This document shows, in pieces, positions 1-10,260 of a DNA stretch of 64,000 nucleotides. Below the pieces are notes generated by a model that saw nothing but the letters and a program-made list of their open reading frames with translations, had not been told where the DNA came from and did no database searches. Source of the stretch: Ascaphus truei. Taxonomy: Eukaryota; Chordata; Amphibia; Anura; Ascaphidae. Location: assembly GCA_036426205.1 (NCBI GenBank), contig CM071567.1, forward strand, positions 288,439,290 to 288,503,289. Direction: 5' to 3'. Position 1 is the stretch's first letter; each line of letters starts with the position of its first letter. The position numbers and the translations under genes are program-made.

Positions 1-251
1 ACAGGTGTAGGAGTGAATATGTATATAAAAGAAAAGGTGATCTGCCCTCTAAGGTCAATACAGATCCAAATTAGTTTAGTTACCCCTTTGTTAGGTGGTG
101 ATAGTGCACTTGGAAATAATGTGAGTTACTATAATTGATATTTAAACCTACTACAATAATGTATAGCACATAACACCTAAATATAATAGTTAGGGTGTTG
201 AGGATCTGATACATATGCATCTATAACGGAAATATGATATTAACTTCAAAG

Positions 252-992
252 CTAGATAAAAGGAGAATAAATAAATCCTTTGTTTAATCCCATGGGGGCC
301 AGGGTATGTAGTTGGAAAATCCAACGGCATTCCTGTTGTAGCAGCCGCTGGTCCCAATTGCCTCCTCTAAGATCCCTAGGTATATGTTCAATTCCACAAA
401 AGTGCATAACTTTTGGGTCCCCTTTATGATGTTCTATGACATGTCTAGCGATGGGGGTGTCAGTTGCATTGCGAACATTCCCTATATGTTCTAATATCCT
501 TGTCTTCAGTTGCCTGTGGGTCTTACCCACATACATAATACCACAATTACAGGTCATAAGATAAATCATACCGCAAGTGAGACAATTAATAAAATCCTTT
601 ATCTTAAATGTGGTATTGGTATTAGAGTCCATGAATTGTTTGGTGACTGGCATGAAAGGACAGGCTTTGCACCTTGCACAAGGAAAGGAACCACAGGGTT
701 TGGTACCTAGCCATGTTTTCACATTTTGTTTATCAAAATGGCTATGAACCAGCCTATCTTTAATGTTCTTATTGCGTCTACATCCTGTAGTCGGAATATC
801 TTTAAGAACTTTGCGCAAATCTATGTCTTCAAGTAGGATATGCCAGTGTCTCTGGAGGATGTTCTTAGTCTCTTGCCATTGGTTGTTATATGTAGAGATA
901 AATCTAATAACATCCTCTTGAGGTTTGGTCTTTTTAGGTATCAAGAGATTCCTAATATTGAATGGCACTGAGATACTCCTACACAGTTTCAT
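252..992 (-). CDS. GIY-YIG endonuclease region of a Penelope-like element (partial)
   Basis: This frame encodes the C-terminal part of a Penelope-like polyprotein, whose GIY-YIG nuclease nicks target DNA during retrotransposition. A Cys-rich linker is visible around residues 100-113 (CGSFPCARCKACPF), matching the conserved zinc-binding linker of the family. It is followed by the nuclease core: IYLMTC then MYVGKTHRQLKTRILEH, with the GIY and YIG positions degenerate as in animal relatives, and a conserved Arg and His in the helix. The reverse transcriptase that should precede it is missing; the first dozen residues come from the inversion junction, so the listed Met is not a natural start. The frame is open throughout. 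The copy at 1833-2468 is nearly identical. Confidence 0.85.
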   Translation of the reverse strand: MKLCRSISVPFNIRNLLIPKKTKPQEDVIRFISTYNNQWQETKNILQRHWHILLEDIDLRKVLKDIPTTGCRRNKNIKDRLVHSHFDKQNVKTWLGTKPCGSFPCARCKACPFMPVTKQFMDSNTNTTFKIKDFINCLTCGMIYLMTCNCGIMYVGKTHRQLKTRILEHIGNVRNATDTPIARHVIEHHKGDPKVMHFCGIEHIPRDLRGGNWDQRLLQQECRWIFQLHTLAPMGLNKGFIYSPFI

Positions 993-1260
993 TGACAGTC
1001 TGAACCGAAAAAATCATAATTTAAAACTGACGGTACAAATTGATAAAAAGAAGATCGAATTTCTGGATATTACTATATCCAAGACTGCGGATGGTACTGT
1101 TGAGACCAGTATTTTCAGAAAACCTACTTCAACTAATAGCCTATTGATGCCTAGCAGCCACCATCCTAAACATGTCACCAGCAACATACCTATAGGACAG
1201 TTTCTAAGGCTGCGACGAAACTGCTCATCCACTGACGAATTCATTAATTCAAAAAGTTGA
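965..1260 (+). pseudogene. Penelope-like reverse transcriptase thumb fragment
   Basis: About 95 codons resemble the region just after the catalytic palm of Penelope-like RTs. IEFLDITISK is followed by a short strand, then FRKPTSTNSLL, a His-Pro segment and GQFLRLRRNCS. The catalytic aspartates are not present because the copy is 5'-truncated at the inversion junction near 965. The frame ends at a TGA at 1258-1260. It lies upstream of the GIY-YIG frame, in the order expected for the family, but is separated from it by a tandem duplication and a MITE. Confidence 0.8.
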
Positions 1261-1310
1261 TATGTCTAAAAGGTTCAAAACTAGAGGATATAGTAACAAA
1301 CTAATACTGT

Positions 1311-1446
1311 GTTATAGGGCCCTGGTGTCCCCAAGAACGAATCTCTTGATACCTAAAAAGACCAAACCTCAAGAGGATGTTATAGGGCCCTGGTGTCCCC
1401 AAGAACGAATCTCTTGATACCTAAAAAGACCAAACCTCAAGAGGAT
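1311..1446 (+). repeat. 68-bp tandem duplication within the Penelope-like copy
   Basis: A 68-bp unit starting GTTATAGGGCCCTGG is present twice without visible differences, at 1311-1378 and 1379-1446. It includes coding sequence also found in the minus-strand copy (the PKKTKPQED stretch). It is a local duplication in this copy only. Confidence 0.85.
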
Positions 1447-1469
1447 GTTATAAGATTTATCTCTACATA

Positions 1470-1829
1470 CACTACCGACACACTTTATTAGAGTGTGGCC
1501 GGTACCGCAAGCCGGGAGATTTCCCGGCTTGCTAGTGGCCGCCCCTCGGCGTGCCGCGCGTCATAGACGCGCGGTCACGCGTCTTCGGGAGCGTGCGCCC
1601 CCTGCACGCGCGTCCAGGGGCTCCCCGAGGGAGCCCTGGTGTCCCGCAATCGCGGGACAGCGGCAGGGGGTTCCGGGGGACCCGGCGGACCCGGCAGCGG
1701 TAGGGAGAGCGCCCCGATCGGAGGGCGCTCTTCCGCTGCTTCGGCGCGCGCCCGTCACTCTCGGGCGCGCGCCAGGCTACTGCTGCGGCCAAGAACGGGC
1801 AAATGCTCGAATAAACTTGGCCGCAGCAG
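1470..1829. mobile_element. GC-rich MITE with TA target duplication
   Basis: A 360-bp very GC-rich block interrupts the Penelope-like frame exactly where the other copy reads ctacatataacaacc. The flanks show a TA duplication (1468-1469 and 1830-1831). The ends are imperfect inverted repeats: CACTACCGACACACTTTATT on the left and, read inward from the right, CTGCTGCGGCCAAGTTTATT. TA duplication suggests Tc1/mariner mobilisation. The interior has hairpins and no credible coding frame; frames there are GC-rich shadows. Confidence 0.8.
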
Positions 1830-1832
1830 TAT

Positions 1833-2468
1833 AACAACCAATGGCAAGAGACTAAGAACATCCTCCAGAGACCCTGGCATATCCTACTTGAAGACATAGA
1901 TTTGCGCAAAGTTCTTAAAGATACTCCGACTACAGGATGTAGACGCAATAAGAACATTAAAGATAGGCTGGTTCATAGCCATTTTGATAAACAAAATGTG
2001 AAAACATGGCTAGTTACCAAACCCTGTGGTTCCTTTCCTTGTGCAAGGTGCAAAGCCTGTCCTTTCATGCCAGTCGCCAAACAATTCATGGACTCTAAGA
2101 CCAATACCACATTTAAGATAAAGGATTTTATTAATTGTCTCACTTGCGGTACGATTTATCTTATGACCTGTGATTGTGGTATTATGTATGTGGGTAAGAC
2201 CCACAGGCAACTGAAGACAAGGATATTAGAACATATAGGGAATGTTCGCAATGCAACTGACACCCCCATCGCTAGACATGTCATAGAACATCATAAAGGG
2301 GACCCAAAAGTTATGCACTTTTGTGGAATTGAACATATACCTAGGGATCCTAGAGGAGGCAATTGGGACCAGCGGCTGCTACAACAGGAATGCCGTTGGA
2401 TTTTCCAACTACATACCCTGGCCCCCATGGGATTAAACGAAGGATTTATTTATTCTCCTTTTATCTAG
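1833..2468 (+). CDS. GIY-YIG endonuclease region of a Penelope-like element, second copy
   Basis: This is the same nuclease region as at 252-992 on the opposite strand, with only a few substitutions (for example GTIYLMTCDCG in place of GMIYLMTCNCG). The Cys-rich linker, the MYVGKTHRQLK core and the C-terminal PFI ending are intact. The frame is open from the MITE boundary at about 1833; the first in-frame Met is internal, so this is the tail of a longer protein, not a free-standing gene. Confidence 0.85.
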   Translation, partial: NNQWQETKNILQRPWHILLEDIDLRKVLKDTPTTGCRRNKNIKDRLVHSHFDKQNVKTWLVTKPCGSFPCARCKACPFMPVAKQFMDSKTNTTFKIKDFINCLTCGTIYLMTCDCGIMYVGKTHRQLKTRILEHIGNVRNATDTPIARHVIEHHKGDPKVMHFCGIEHIPRDPRGGNWDQRLLQQECRWIFQLHTLAPMGLNEGFIYSPFI

Positions 2469-2537
2469 CTTTGAAGTTAATATCATATGTCTGTTATAGA
2501 TGCATATGTATCAGATCCTCAACACCCTAACTATTAC

Positions 2538-2740
2538 ACTGGCGACCAACTTTATTTTTACTTGGCTAGCTCCACGAATTTCAGAAGATCCCAGTGATGT
2601 GCGGTTTTGTGTCGTTTTCTCCCGGGGTGTATAGCGTTATTTTCGCGGCTGTGATTTAAGCATTTTATTCCCGCTGGCTGCAATACTGCAATGCCGTGTA
2701 AAAACGCATGGGGACGTTTGCGAGCTGTTGTCTCTGAAGT
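2538..2740. mobile_element. End fragment of the same MITE family as 8167-8562
   Basis: The block begins after a TA with CACTGGCGACCAACTTTATT and shares GCTAG..CCACGAATT and a 28-bp stretch around CCCGCTGGCTGCAATACTG with the element at 8167-8562 in reverse orientation. Only one terminus could be found; the right end is missing or diverged. Confidence 0.6.
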
Positions 2741-3317
2741 ATAATACAGTACCTTCGCGGTTCAACCTACAGTACACAGTCTGTGCGTGCGCGCGCAGTA
2801 ATAGTAAAATTGCATATTTAATTTATTTTAAAGTACAGTACTGTACATGCTCGGACCCTGTTGGGGTGAAGTGAGGGGGTTCCTAACATCTGGGGGAAAA
2901 TGAATTTTAATTCTATGGTGAGTACTGTCTTGTTGCCGTATTATTTTGGTGGGGCTGGCTGGGTACTTCTTTAGGGGGCTGACCATTACTGTACATTAAA
3001 ACTTTTATTTTTGTTTTACCTCAGAAAAGAAAACGGCTAATGGGGGGATTTCGATGGATAGTATTGTACTGTATGCTGATGTTTTCCGGCCGTACAGTAT
3101 ACTGTGTAATAAACCCAAATAAATAAAACTATGCATTTATTCTACATGTTCAGTATCGTTTCATTTTGTGTCGTCCACAGTATACTGTACATTGCCTAAC
3201 ATCTATGGGCAAAAATAATTTTATTCCTAGGTGCCCTAGAACAGAAGTTCCCACGCCAATTGCCCGTGAACTTGACTGCGGCCCTAAGTAGTTCCCACGC
3301 CAATTGCGCGAATATAA
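2741..3317. repeat. Partial, diverged copies of the 2.8-9.9 kb repeat family
   Basis: This gene-free stretch contains one degraded copy of the block starting GCTCGGACCCTGTTGGGG (2849) and partial AGTTCCCACGCCAATTG units (3247-3305). The rest is AT-rich with scattered TACAGTA and GTACTGT palindromes. No coding frame is credible. Confidence 0.6.
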
Positions 3318-4735
3318 TGTAAAATAACCCGTTCTGTGGGTCTGAGCGGGTTGAAATTTACCTGGTCCCCATGCGGGAGGACCCTTGCCATAGTGGCAAA
3401 ATATCAGCCTTGCACGACCCCCGGAACCGGAGGTACCAAAGTACAGTGTAAAAGCACATTACCAAAGTGGCTTTTTTTCTACCATGCAAGTTAATGGCAG
3501 AAACCTGAAATTTAACATCACCCTGACTCCGTTCTGTTGCCACGAGAGGGTCGCAATTTGCCATGCAATCCTGCCGCAACTAGGACTACATAGTGACCGA
3601 ATTTTAGCCCTCTAGCTCGAACCGAACCAGAGTTCTGGGTTCCAGGTTTCTGCTCATTCTGACTTAGCCGGTTCAAAGCTATCTCCACCATTACGCTCAA
3701 TGGTAGGACCCTCCTCGCCGGCGTGACCCTTTCTCGTCGCCATTACTGCTCGGACCCTGTTGGGGTCAAGTGAGGGGGTTCCTAACATCTAGGGGCCAAA
3801 TAAATTTTATTTCTAGGTGCCCTAAAACAGAAGTTCCCACGCCAATTGACCTAGTTCCCACGCCAATTGCCGTAGTTCCTATGCCAATTGCGCGACCAGC
3901 CAGTACAAAACAGTGCAGCAAGCCTCTACATTTGTTACACTGTCAAAGGAGCAAATGGAAACAATTTGAGGCAATTCAACTTATTCTTTTATTGGTGGAG
4001 TCAGTACAAAAACATTTATTTACACATACAGTATAGTACTGTACAATGTTGAAACATTTAAAGTGCACAGCAATTCAAATCATCAACACACAATAATACA
4101 TTCTACAGCCTTTATTAAATTCTTCTGCCACAAAACATTTTTGGTGCATGGGGCAAAGGGAGTTAAAGTGACTTGCTTTTTATGTGCTGTATTTGGGGGT
4201 TGTCTTTGGGGGTCTATTCATCAAATTATTATGATGGAAATAAACTATCTGGAAAGCCTTTTGAAATGACAGTGCTGTTAACTATTTCAGCCACACACCT
4301 CCAGAGTTTTTAATCCCTCCCTAGCCAAGCGTCAATCGGCTGAGTCAGTCACCCTATCCTACCTACCAACCCCCTCTCTCCACACTGGGTCGTTAACCTT
4401 CTGCATATTGCCATTGTGTTCTTAATCCGCCCATAGCCGAGCTACAAACACACAGCATGCCTGCGTCTAATCACACCATCCCCCTCCCCCAACCCTTAGA
4501 GGCCTGTTGTTTGAATGGTAATTCTTTGGAAAATCCCCTCTCGAATTTGAAATGTAAATCTGATGTGCACAGCACTGTGAGAATTGAGAGTACACTGAGA
4601 CAGTATTTCATCAGGGTGTGAAAATATTTGTCAGTCACTATGGTTTACAGTCACATGTTTTTAATACAATACAGTACATTCTTTAATATCTTTAAAATAA
4701 AAATATATACATGCTGTATATACTGTAAGTACATA
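3318..4735 (+). repeat. 1.4-kb tandem repeat unit, copy 1
   Basis: The unit starts TAATGTAAAATAACCCGTTC and repeats 1,418 bp downstream. Landmarks are AACCCGTTCTGTGGGTCTGA, the GCTCGGACCCTGTTGGGG block, three short AGTTCCCACGCCAATTG repeats (about 3832-3890) and a long AT-rich tail. A minus-strand frame at 3518-3700 (60 codons) is conserved in copy 2, but this may only reflect recent duplication. Confidence 0.85.
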
Positions 4736-6110
4736 TAATGCAAAATAACCCGTTCTGTGGGTCTGAGCGGGTTGAAATTTACCTGGTCCCCATGCGGGAG
4801 GACCCTTGCCTTAGTGTCAAAATATGAGCCTTCCAAGACCCCCGGAACCGGAGATACAAAAAGACAGTTTAAAAGCACATTACCAAAGTGGCTTTTTTTC
4901 TGCCATGCAAGTCAATCGCAGAAACCTGAAATTTAACATCACCCTGACTTCGTTCTGTTGCCACGAGAGGGTCGCAATTTGCCATGCAATCCTGCCGCAA
5001 CTAGGACTACATGGTGACCGAATTTTAGCCCTCTAGCTCGAACTGAACCGGAGTTCTGGGTTCCAGGTTTCTGCTCATTCTGACTTAGCCGGTTCAAAGC
5101 TTTCTCCACCATAGCGCTCAATGATAGGACCCTCCTCACCGGCGTGACCCTTTCTCGCCGCCATTACTGCTCGGACCCTGTTGGGGTCAAGTGAGGGGGT
5201 TCCTAACATCTAGGAGCCAAATAAATTTTATTTCTTGGTGCCCTAAAACAGAAGTTCCCACGCCAATTGACCTAGTTCCCACGCCAATTGCCGTAGTTCC
5301 TACGCCAATTGCGCGACTAGCCAGTAAAAAACAGTGCAGCAAGCCTCTACATTTGTTACACTGTCAAAGGAGCAAATGGAAACAATTTAAGGCAATTCAA
5401 CTTATTCTTTTATTGGTGGAGTCAGTACAAAAACATTTATTTACACATACAGTACAGTACTGTACAATGTTGAAACATTTAAAGTGCACAGCAATTCAAA
5501 ACATTAACACACAATAATACATTCTACAGCCTTTATTAAATTCTTCTGCCACAAAACATTTTTGGTGCATGGGGCAAAGGGAGTTAAAGTGACTTGCTTT
5601 TTATGTGCTGTATTTGGGGGTTGTCTTTGGGGGTCTATTCATCAAATTATTATGATGAGCTGCCTTTTGAAATTACAGTGCTGTTAACTATTTCAGCCAC
5701 ACACCTCCAGAGTTTTTAATCCCTCCCTAGCCAAGCGTCAATCGGCTGAGTCACCCTAGCCTACAGTACCATCCCCCTCTCTCCACTGGGTCGTTGATCT
5801 GCTGCATATTGCCATTGTGTTCTTAAACCGCCCATAGCCGAGCTACAAACACACAGCACGCTTGCGTCTAATCACACCATCCCCCTCCCCCAACCCTTAG
5901 AGGCCTGTTGTTTGAACGGTAATGCTTTGAAAAATCCCCTCTCGAATTTGAAATGTAAATCTAATGTGCACAGCACTGTGAGAATTGAGAGTACACTGAG
6001 ACAGTATTTCATCAGGGTGTGAAAATATTTGTCAGTTACTATGGTTTACAGTCACATGTTTTTAATACAATACAGTACATTCTTTAATATCTTTAAAATA
6101 AAAATATATA
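4736..6110 (+). repeat. 1.4-kb tandem repeat unit, copy 2
   Basis: A near-identical direct duplicate of 3318-4735, with small indels (for example TATGATGAGCTGCC replacing a longer stretch near 5653). The minus-strand 66-codon frame at 4939-5139 matches that of copy 1. A third copy of the central part lies inverted at 9001-9978. Confidence 0.85.
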
Positions 6111-6890
6111 AATCCTGGTAAAATATTTTATAAATAAATAAATAAAATAATACATTGGTGCACTGTAGGGGTGGCTGTCAATGATTATGATTCGCAGGAA
6201 AGTGAATAAATATTTCTTTTATTTTATCAGGAACCAAAAAATACAAATATAAAAATAATCAGGAATAATACATACAGTAATGCAGTCTTTATTAAGTTAT
6301 TTTGGCAGCTTGAAATTGGAAAACCATTTGGAAAACCTTTGTTAAACATGGGGAAACATGAGTAATGCACATTTATAAGAATATTATTTAATACTACAGT
6401 ATATACAGTACAGTACTGTAATGTACTGTATAATATACTGTACTGTATATACTGTATAGTAAAATTAATTTTTCTTTAGTCTTTATCTTTTCCTCATTCT
6501 GTCTGCAGTACAGTAGTTCATTGAGAGAGGAGAGGTTTTGTGTACATCATTGCTGCTGTTTATATACTGTACATATATACTGTACATTTGACTGTACAAG
6601 CAGATTTGACTGGACACAATGCCCCCATCCCCCTAGGCCACCGTTTTGTGCAGTTACTGTACTGTATTATGGCAGAACTACTGTAGGTGGCAGGTGCAGC
6701 TTTGTCTGGAAAGAAAAAAAAATGGGGCAGTTACTGTAGTACTGTCAAACTAGTGTACTGTATTCTGTACTGAAACTACTGTACTGTATACTCTGACTCC
6801 TGTTAAATTCTATGTACTTTAACCTGATGGCTGGTGCTGCTCTCTCTGTAAAGAAAAAACTAACTACTGTATACAGTACTAGTACTCTTA
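6111..6890. other. AT-rich spacer dense in TACTGTA/CTGTAC palindromes
   Basis: No gene seen. The stretch carries many short palindromic words (GTACTGTAC, TATACAGTA, TACTGTATA), especially at 6395-6470 and 6540-6800. The frames here are short and biased by these words. Confidence 0.6.
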
Positions 6891-6961
6891 CTATCTGGAA
6901 AGAAAAAATCTTTGCCATACTTACCTGTAACATACTGTACTTATAATACTACAGCACAGTA

Positions 6962-8060
6962 CTACTTTCCTGATGCTTGCCCATTACGCGCGATGACAAT
7001 GGGCAACACAGTGGCAATATGGTCTATATATTTATTGCAGCGTTCCACGGTGAGTACATCGTTCCAAAAACTCAGTATGCCTTTCAACAACTCGTCCTTT
7101 TAGGAGGGTTTCACCACTTTCCGGATATGGTCCTTCAGCTGATGCCAGACCATTTCGATCGGATTGAAGTCTGGCGACCTGTCATTGGAAAGAAAGGACA
7201 ATTGTTTTAAGAGCTAAAAACAGTGGGGAACAAAAATGGGACACGGTCTACTGCACTTACTCCGCTGGCGTCTTCACCCATTTGATGCCGCGCTCAAGGA
7301 TATGCGCCGTTGACGCAGTGTGCTTATGATCGTTGTCCTGGTAGAAGCGGTGACCATGGGGGAAGTCGCGTGTGATGTATTGCACTATATCGGGCACAAT
7401 GTTGTCTTGGAAGAAAGCTTTATTCATGATTCCTATAGCAAGAAAAGAAAAGTGCTCAAAAAAATGCACAATAGTACAGTACAGTGCATACAGTACGGTA
7501 AGGCAACACTAGTCAAGTACAGTGCATTAGGCGACATTATATTTCATACATATTACCTTCAAAGATGACAATGCATCCCGGTCCACGCTTAGAGATGGCA
7601 CCCCACACATGCAGCTTCACAGGGTGTTTTGGCCGCGGCTTCAAAGATAAGCGGCCTTTTATGTGGAACGCAAATCGTGCAAATCTCTCCAGCGACACAG
7701 TAGACTCATCAGTGAAGATGCAATCCTGGAATGTCTCCCCGCTGTTGATCCATGCCTGGGCCTGGAGCACTCTTTTGATTTTGTTTGCATCCCTTATCAT
7801 GGGGTACACTCTGTAATGACAAGGAATAAAAAATGTTTGCGGCACAGTGCAGTACAGTTTGCGAAACAACACTTTTACCTCCTGTACTGTCCAGTACTAA
7901 CCTCACATGTCCATATTTCCATCCAATGCTGCATCTCATCTTCTTTATGCTGGTCTCGGATATAGTCAGATTGTGCTTTTCCTGCAGAGTGTATTTGACC
8001 CTTAATGCACTCCTCTCATCATTCTCCTCACTTATTTTGTCCACCAGAAGAGTTGTCTCC
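6962..8060 (-). pseudogene. Intron-containing mariner/Tc1 (IS630) superfamily transposase, 5'-truncated
   Basis: Four exons read on the minus strand: 8060-7902, 7810-7557, 7432-7261 and 7178-6962. They are separated by three short introns with canonical GT and AG ends: 7901-7811 (gttagt...ttacag), 7556-7433 (gtaata...ctatag) and 7260-7179 (gtaagt...gacag). Joining them restores a DDE transposase. The first Asp lies in IFTDESTVSLERFARF and is followed by LHVWGAISKRGPG. The second lies in YQDNDHKHTA. The Glu lies in SPDFNPIEMVWHQLK and is interrupted by the third intron two residues before SPD. By my count the second Asp and the Glu are separated by 32 residues, against 34 in Tc1. Exon 1 is preceded by an acceptor-like site (8061) and begins in mid-protein (TLLVDKISEEN), so the N-terminal DNA-binding exon is missing. 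One TAA at 7100-7102 breaks the last exon; the stop codon is at 6962-6964. This is a dead transposase copy. Confidence 0.8.
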
Positions 8061-8166
8061 CTACAATGTAAAGAAAATATATTGTTTTATTAATATGCAG
8101 CAATATAAAATGTATATAAATGTAATGTTGTAATATACAGTACATTAAATATAAATAGACAAAATA
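8061..8166. other. Short AT-rich stretch upstream of the transposase exon
   Basis: It begins with the acceptor-like ttacattgtag (minus strand) and is otherwise AT-rich. I could not find the missing 5' exon here. Confidence 0.4.
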
Positions 8167-8562
8167 CTGCACTGACACACTTTATTCGAGCAAATACCCA
8201 GTATGTACCTGGCAGATACCTGGAATGCGCCGCTCCTCACCTCTGACAAGCCCCGTTGCGTTTGCCTTCCCAGCCTGGGTTCATGCCTGGCTGACGGGCG
8301 GCTGATCTGTTAAATTATAATGATTAGGATTTAATAGGCTGCAATGCTTCGCGTGTCTACCAGATGGCATAAATTCATGAATTGTAACGCAGTATATATA
8401 TATATACTGTGCAGTATTGCAGCCAGCGGGAATAAAATGCTTCAATCCCTGCCTGGAAATAACCCAATGCACTCGGGCAGAAAACAGTCACAAACCTCAA
8501 TACACCCGGGTATACCCGAATTCGTGGGACTAGCCGAGCTCGAATAAAGTGTGTCGAAGGTG
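8167..8562. mobile_element. 396-bp MITE with TA target duplication
   Basis: TA dinucleotides flank 25-bp inverted ends whose inner part is identical: GACACACTTTATTCGAGC on both sides. The interior is non-coding and contains a short TATATATA run. It belongs to the same family as 2538-2740 and shares the terminal design of 1470-1829. TA duplication fits mobilisation by a Tc1/mariner transposase. Confidence 0.75.
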
Positions 8563-8576
8563 TATATAAACTGTTG

Positions 8577-9000
8577 TACTATAAATATAAATAGACAAAA
8601 TAAATATACTGTTGTACTATAAATATAAATATACAAAATAAATATACTGTTGTAATATAAATATAAATATACAGTATATCCTATTCAGTATATACCATTG
8701 TAAGATTAATTGAAATATACAAAAAATGTATACTGCTGTACTATAAATATAAATAGACAAAATATATATACTGTTGTACTATAAATATAAATATACAAAA
8801 TAAATATACTATTGTAATATAAATATAAATATACAGTACATCCTATTCAGTATATACCGTTGTAAGATTAATTGAAATATACAAAAAATGTATACTGCTG
8901 TACTATAAATATAAATAGACAAAATATATATACTGTTGTACTATAAATATAAATATACAAAATAAATATACTGTTGTAATATAAATATAAATATACAGTA
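8577..9000 (+). repeat. 162-bp AT-rich tandem repeat with 38-bp sub-repeats
   Basis: The landmark TACTATAAATATAAATAGAC recurs at 8577, 8739 and 8901, giving a 162-bp period over about 2.6 copies. Inside each unit the ATAAATATAAAT motif recurs every 38 bp. Confidence 0.9.
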
Positions 9001-9978
9001 CGTGGGAACTTCTGTTCTAGGGCACCTAGAAATAAAATTCATTTGGCTCCTAGATGTTAGGAACCCCCTCACTTGACCCCAACAGGGTTCGAGCAGTAAT
9101 GGCGGCGAGAAAGGGTCACGCCGGCGAGGAGGGTCCACTGACAAATATTTTCACACCCTGATGAAATACTGTCTCAGTGTACTCTCAATTCTCACAGTGC
9201 TGTGCACATCAGATTTACATTTCAAATTCGAGAGGGGATTTTTCAAAGCATTACCGTTCAAACAACAGGCCTCTAAGGGTTGGGGGAAGGGGATGGTGTG
9301 ATTAGAAGCAGGCGTGCTGAGTGTTTGTAGCTCGGCTATGGGCGGATTAAGAACACAATGGCAAAATGCAGCAGATCAACGACCCAGTGGAGAGAGGGGG
9401 ATGGTACTGTAGGTTAGGGTAACTCAGCCGATTGACGCTTGGCTAGGGAGGGATTAAAAACTCTGGAGGTGTGTGGCTGAAATAGTTAACAGCAGTGTCA
9501 TTTCAAAAGGCAGTTCATCATAATAATTTGATGAATATACCCCCAAAGACAACACCCAAATACAGCACATAAAAATCAAGTCACTTTAACTCCCTTTGCC
9601 CAATGCACCAAAAATGTTTTGTGGCAGAAGAATTTAATAAAGGCTGTAGAATGTATTATTGTGTGTTGATGTTTTTAATTGCTGTGCACTTTAAATGTTT
9701 CAACATTGTACAGTACTATACTGTATGTGTAAATAAATGTTTTTGTACTGACTCCACCAATAAAAGAATAAGTTGAATTGCCTTAAATTGTTTCCATTTG
9801 CTCCTTTGACAGTGTAACAAATGTAGAGGCTTGCTGCACTGTTTTGTACTGGCTGGTCGCGCAATTGGCATAGGAACTACGGCAATTGGCGTGGGAACTA
9901 GGTCAATTGGCGTGGGAACTTCTGTTTTAGAGCACCTAGAAATAAAATTTATTTGGCCCCTAGATGTTAGGAACCCCC
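9001..9978 (-). repeat. Inverted, rearranged copy of the 1.4-kb repeat unit
   Basis: 9001-9138 is the reverse complement of the GGGGTCAAGTGAGGGGGTTC block of the tandem units, and 9139-9978 that of most of the rest of the unit, again ending in AATTGGCGTGGGAACT repeats (9860-9920). The order of the parts is not collinear with the direct copies, so this copy was rearranged. Confidence 0.8.
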
Positions 9979-10260
9979 GATTACACTGAAGGCAGAGAGA
10001 TTTAACAGAAACATTAGGGAGGGGGGAGGGGTCTTTAAACAGATTACACTGAAGGCAGAGAGATGTAAAGCCCCCTCCCCCCTAATGTTTCTGTTAAACA
10101 GATTACACTGAAGGCAGAGAGATTTAACAGAAACATTAGGGAGGGGGAGGGGTCTTTAAACAGATTACACTGAAGGCAGAGAGATGTTTCTGTTACAGTA
10201 AATCTCCCTCCCTGCATTGCTGTCAGTGCAGTGTATGTAAATGTGGGGAGGGGGGGACCC
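9979..10260. repeat. Tandem and inverted ~60-bp units
   Basis: GATTACACTGAAGGCAGAGA occurs four times. The units also contain TTTAACAGAAACATTAGGGA and its reverse complement, so direct and inverted units alternate. No gene. Confidence 0.85.

Larger units (their letters stand above)
1..2537. mobile_element. Penelope-like element, two fragments in inverted orientation
   Basis: The block from 1 to about 965 is a minus-strand copy and the block from about 965 to 2537 a plus-strand copy of one Penelope-like retroelement. Both carry the same GIY-YIG endonuclease frame and the same 3' tail: the tail at 1-251 matches 2462-2537 in reverse complement. The plus copy also keeps the thumb part of the reverse transcriptase. 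Inverted and tandem partial copies are typical of Penelope-like retroelements. The plus copy stops at 2537, where a MITE-family terminus begins. Confidence 0.85.

Noticed and set aside
1493..1957. Arg/Ala/Pro-rich frames on both strands
   Set aside because: They fall in the GC-rich MITE that demonstrably interrupts a Penelope-like frame.
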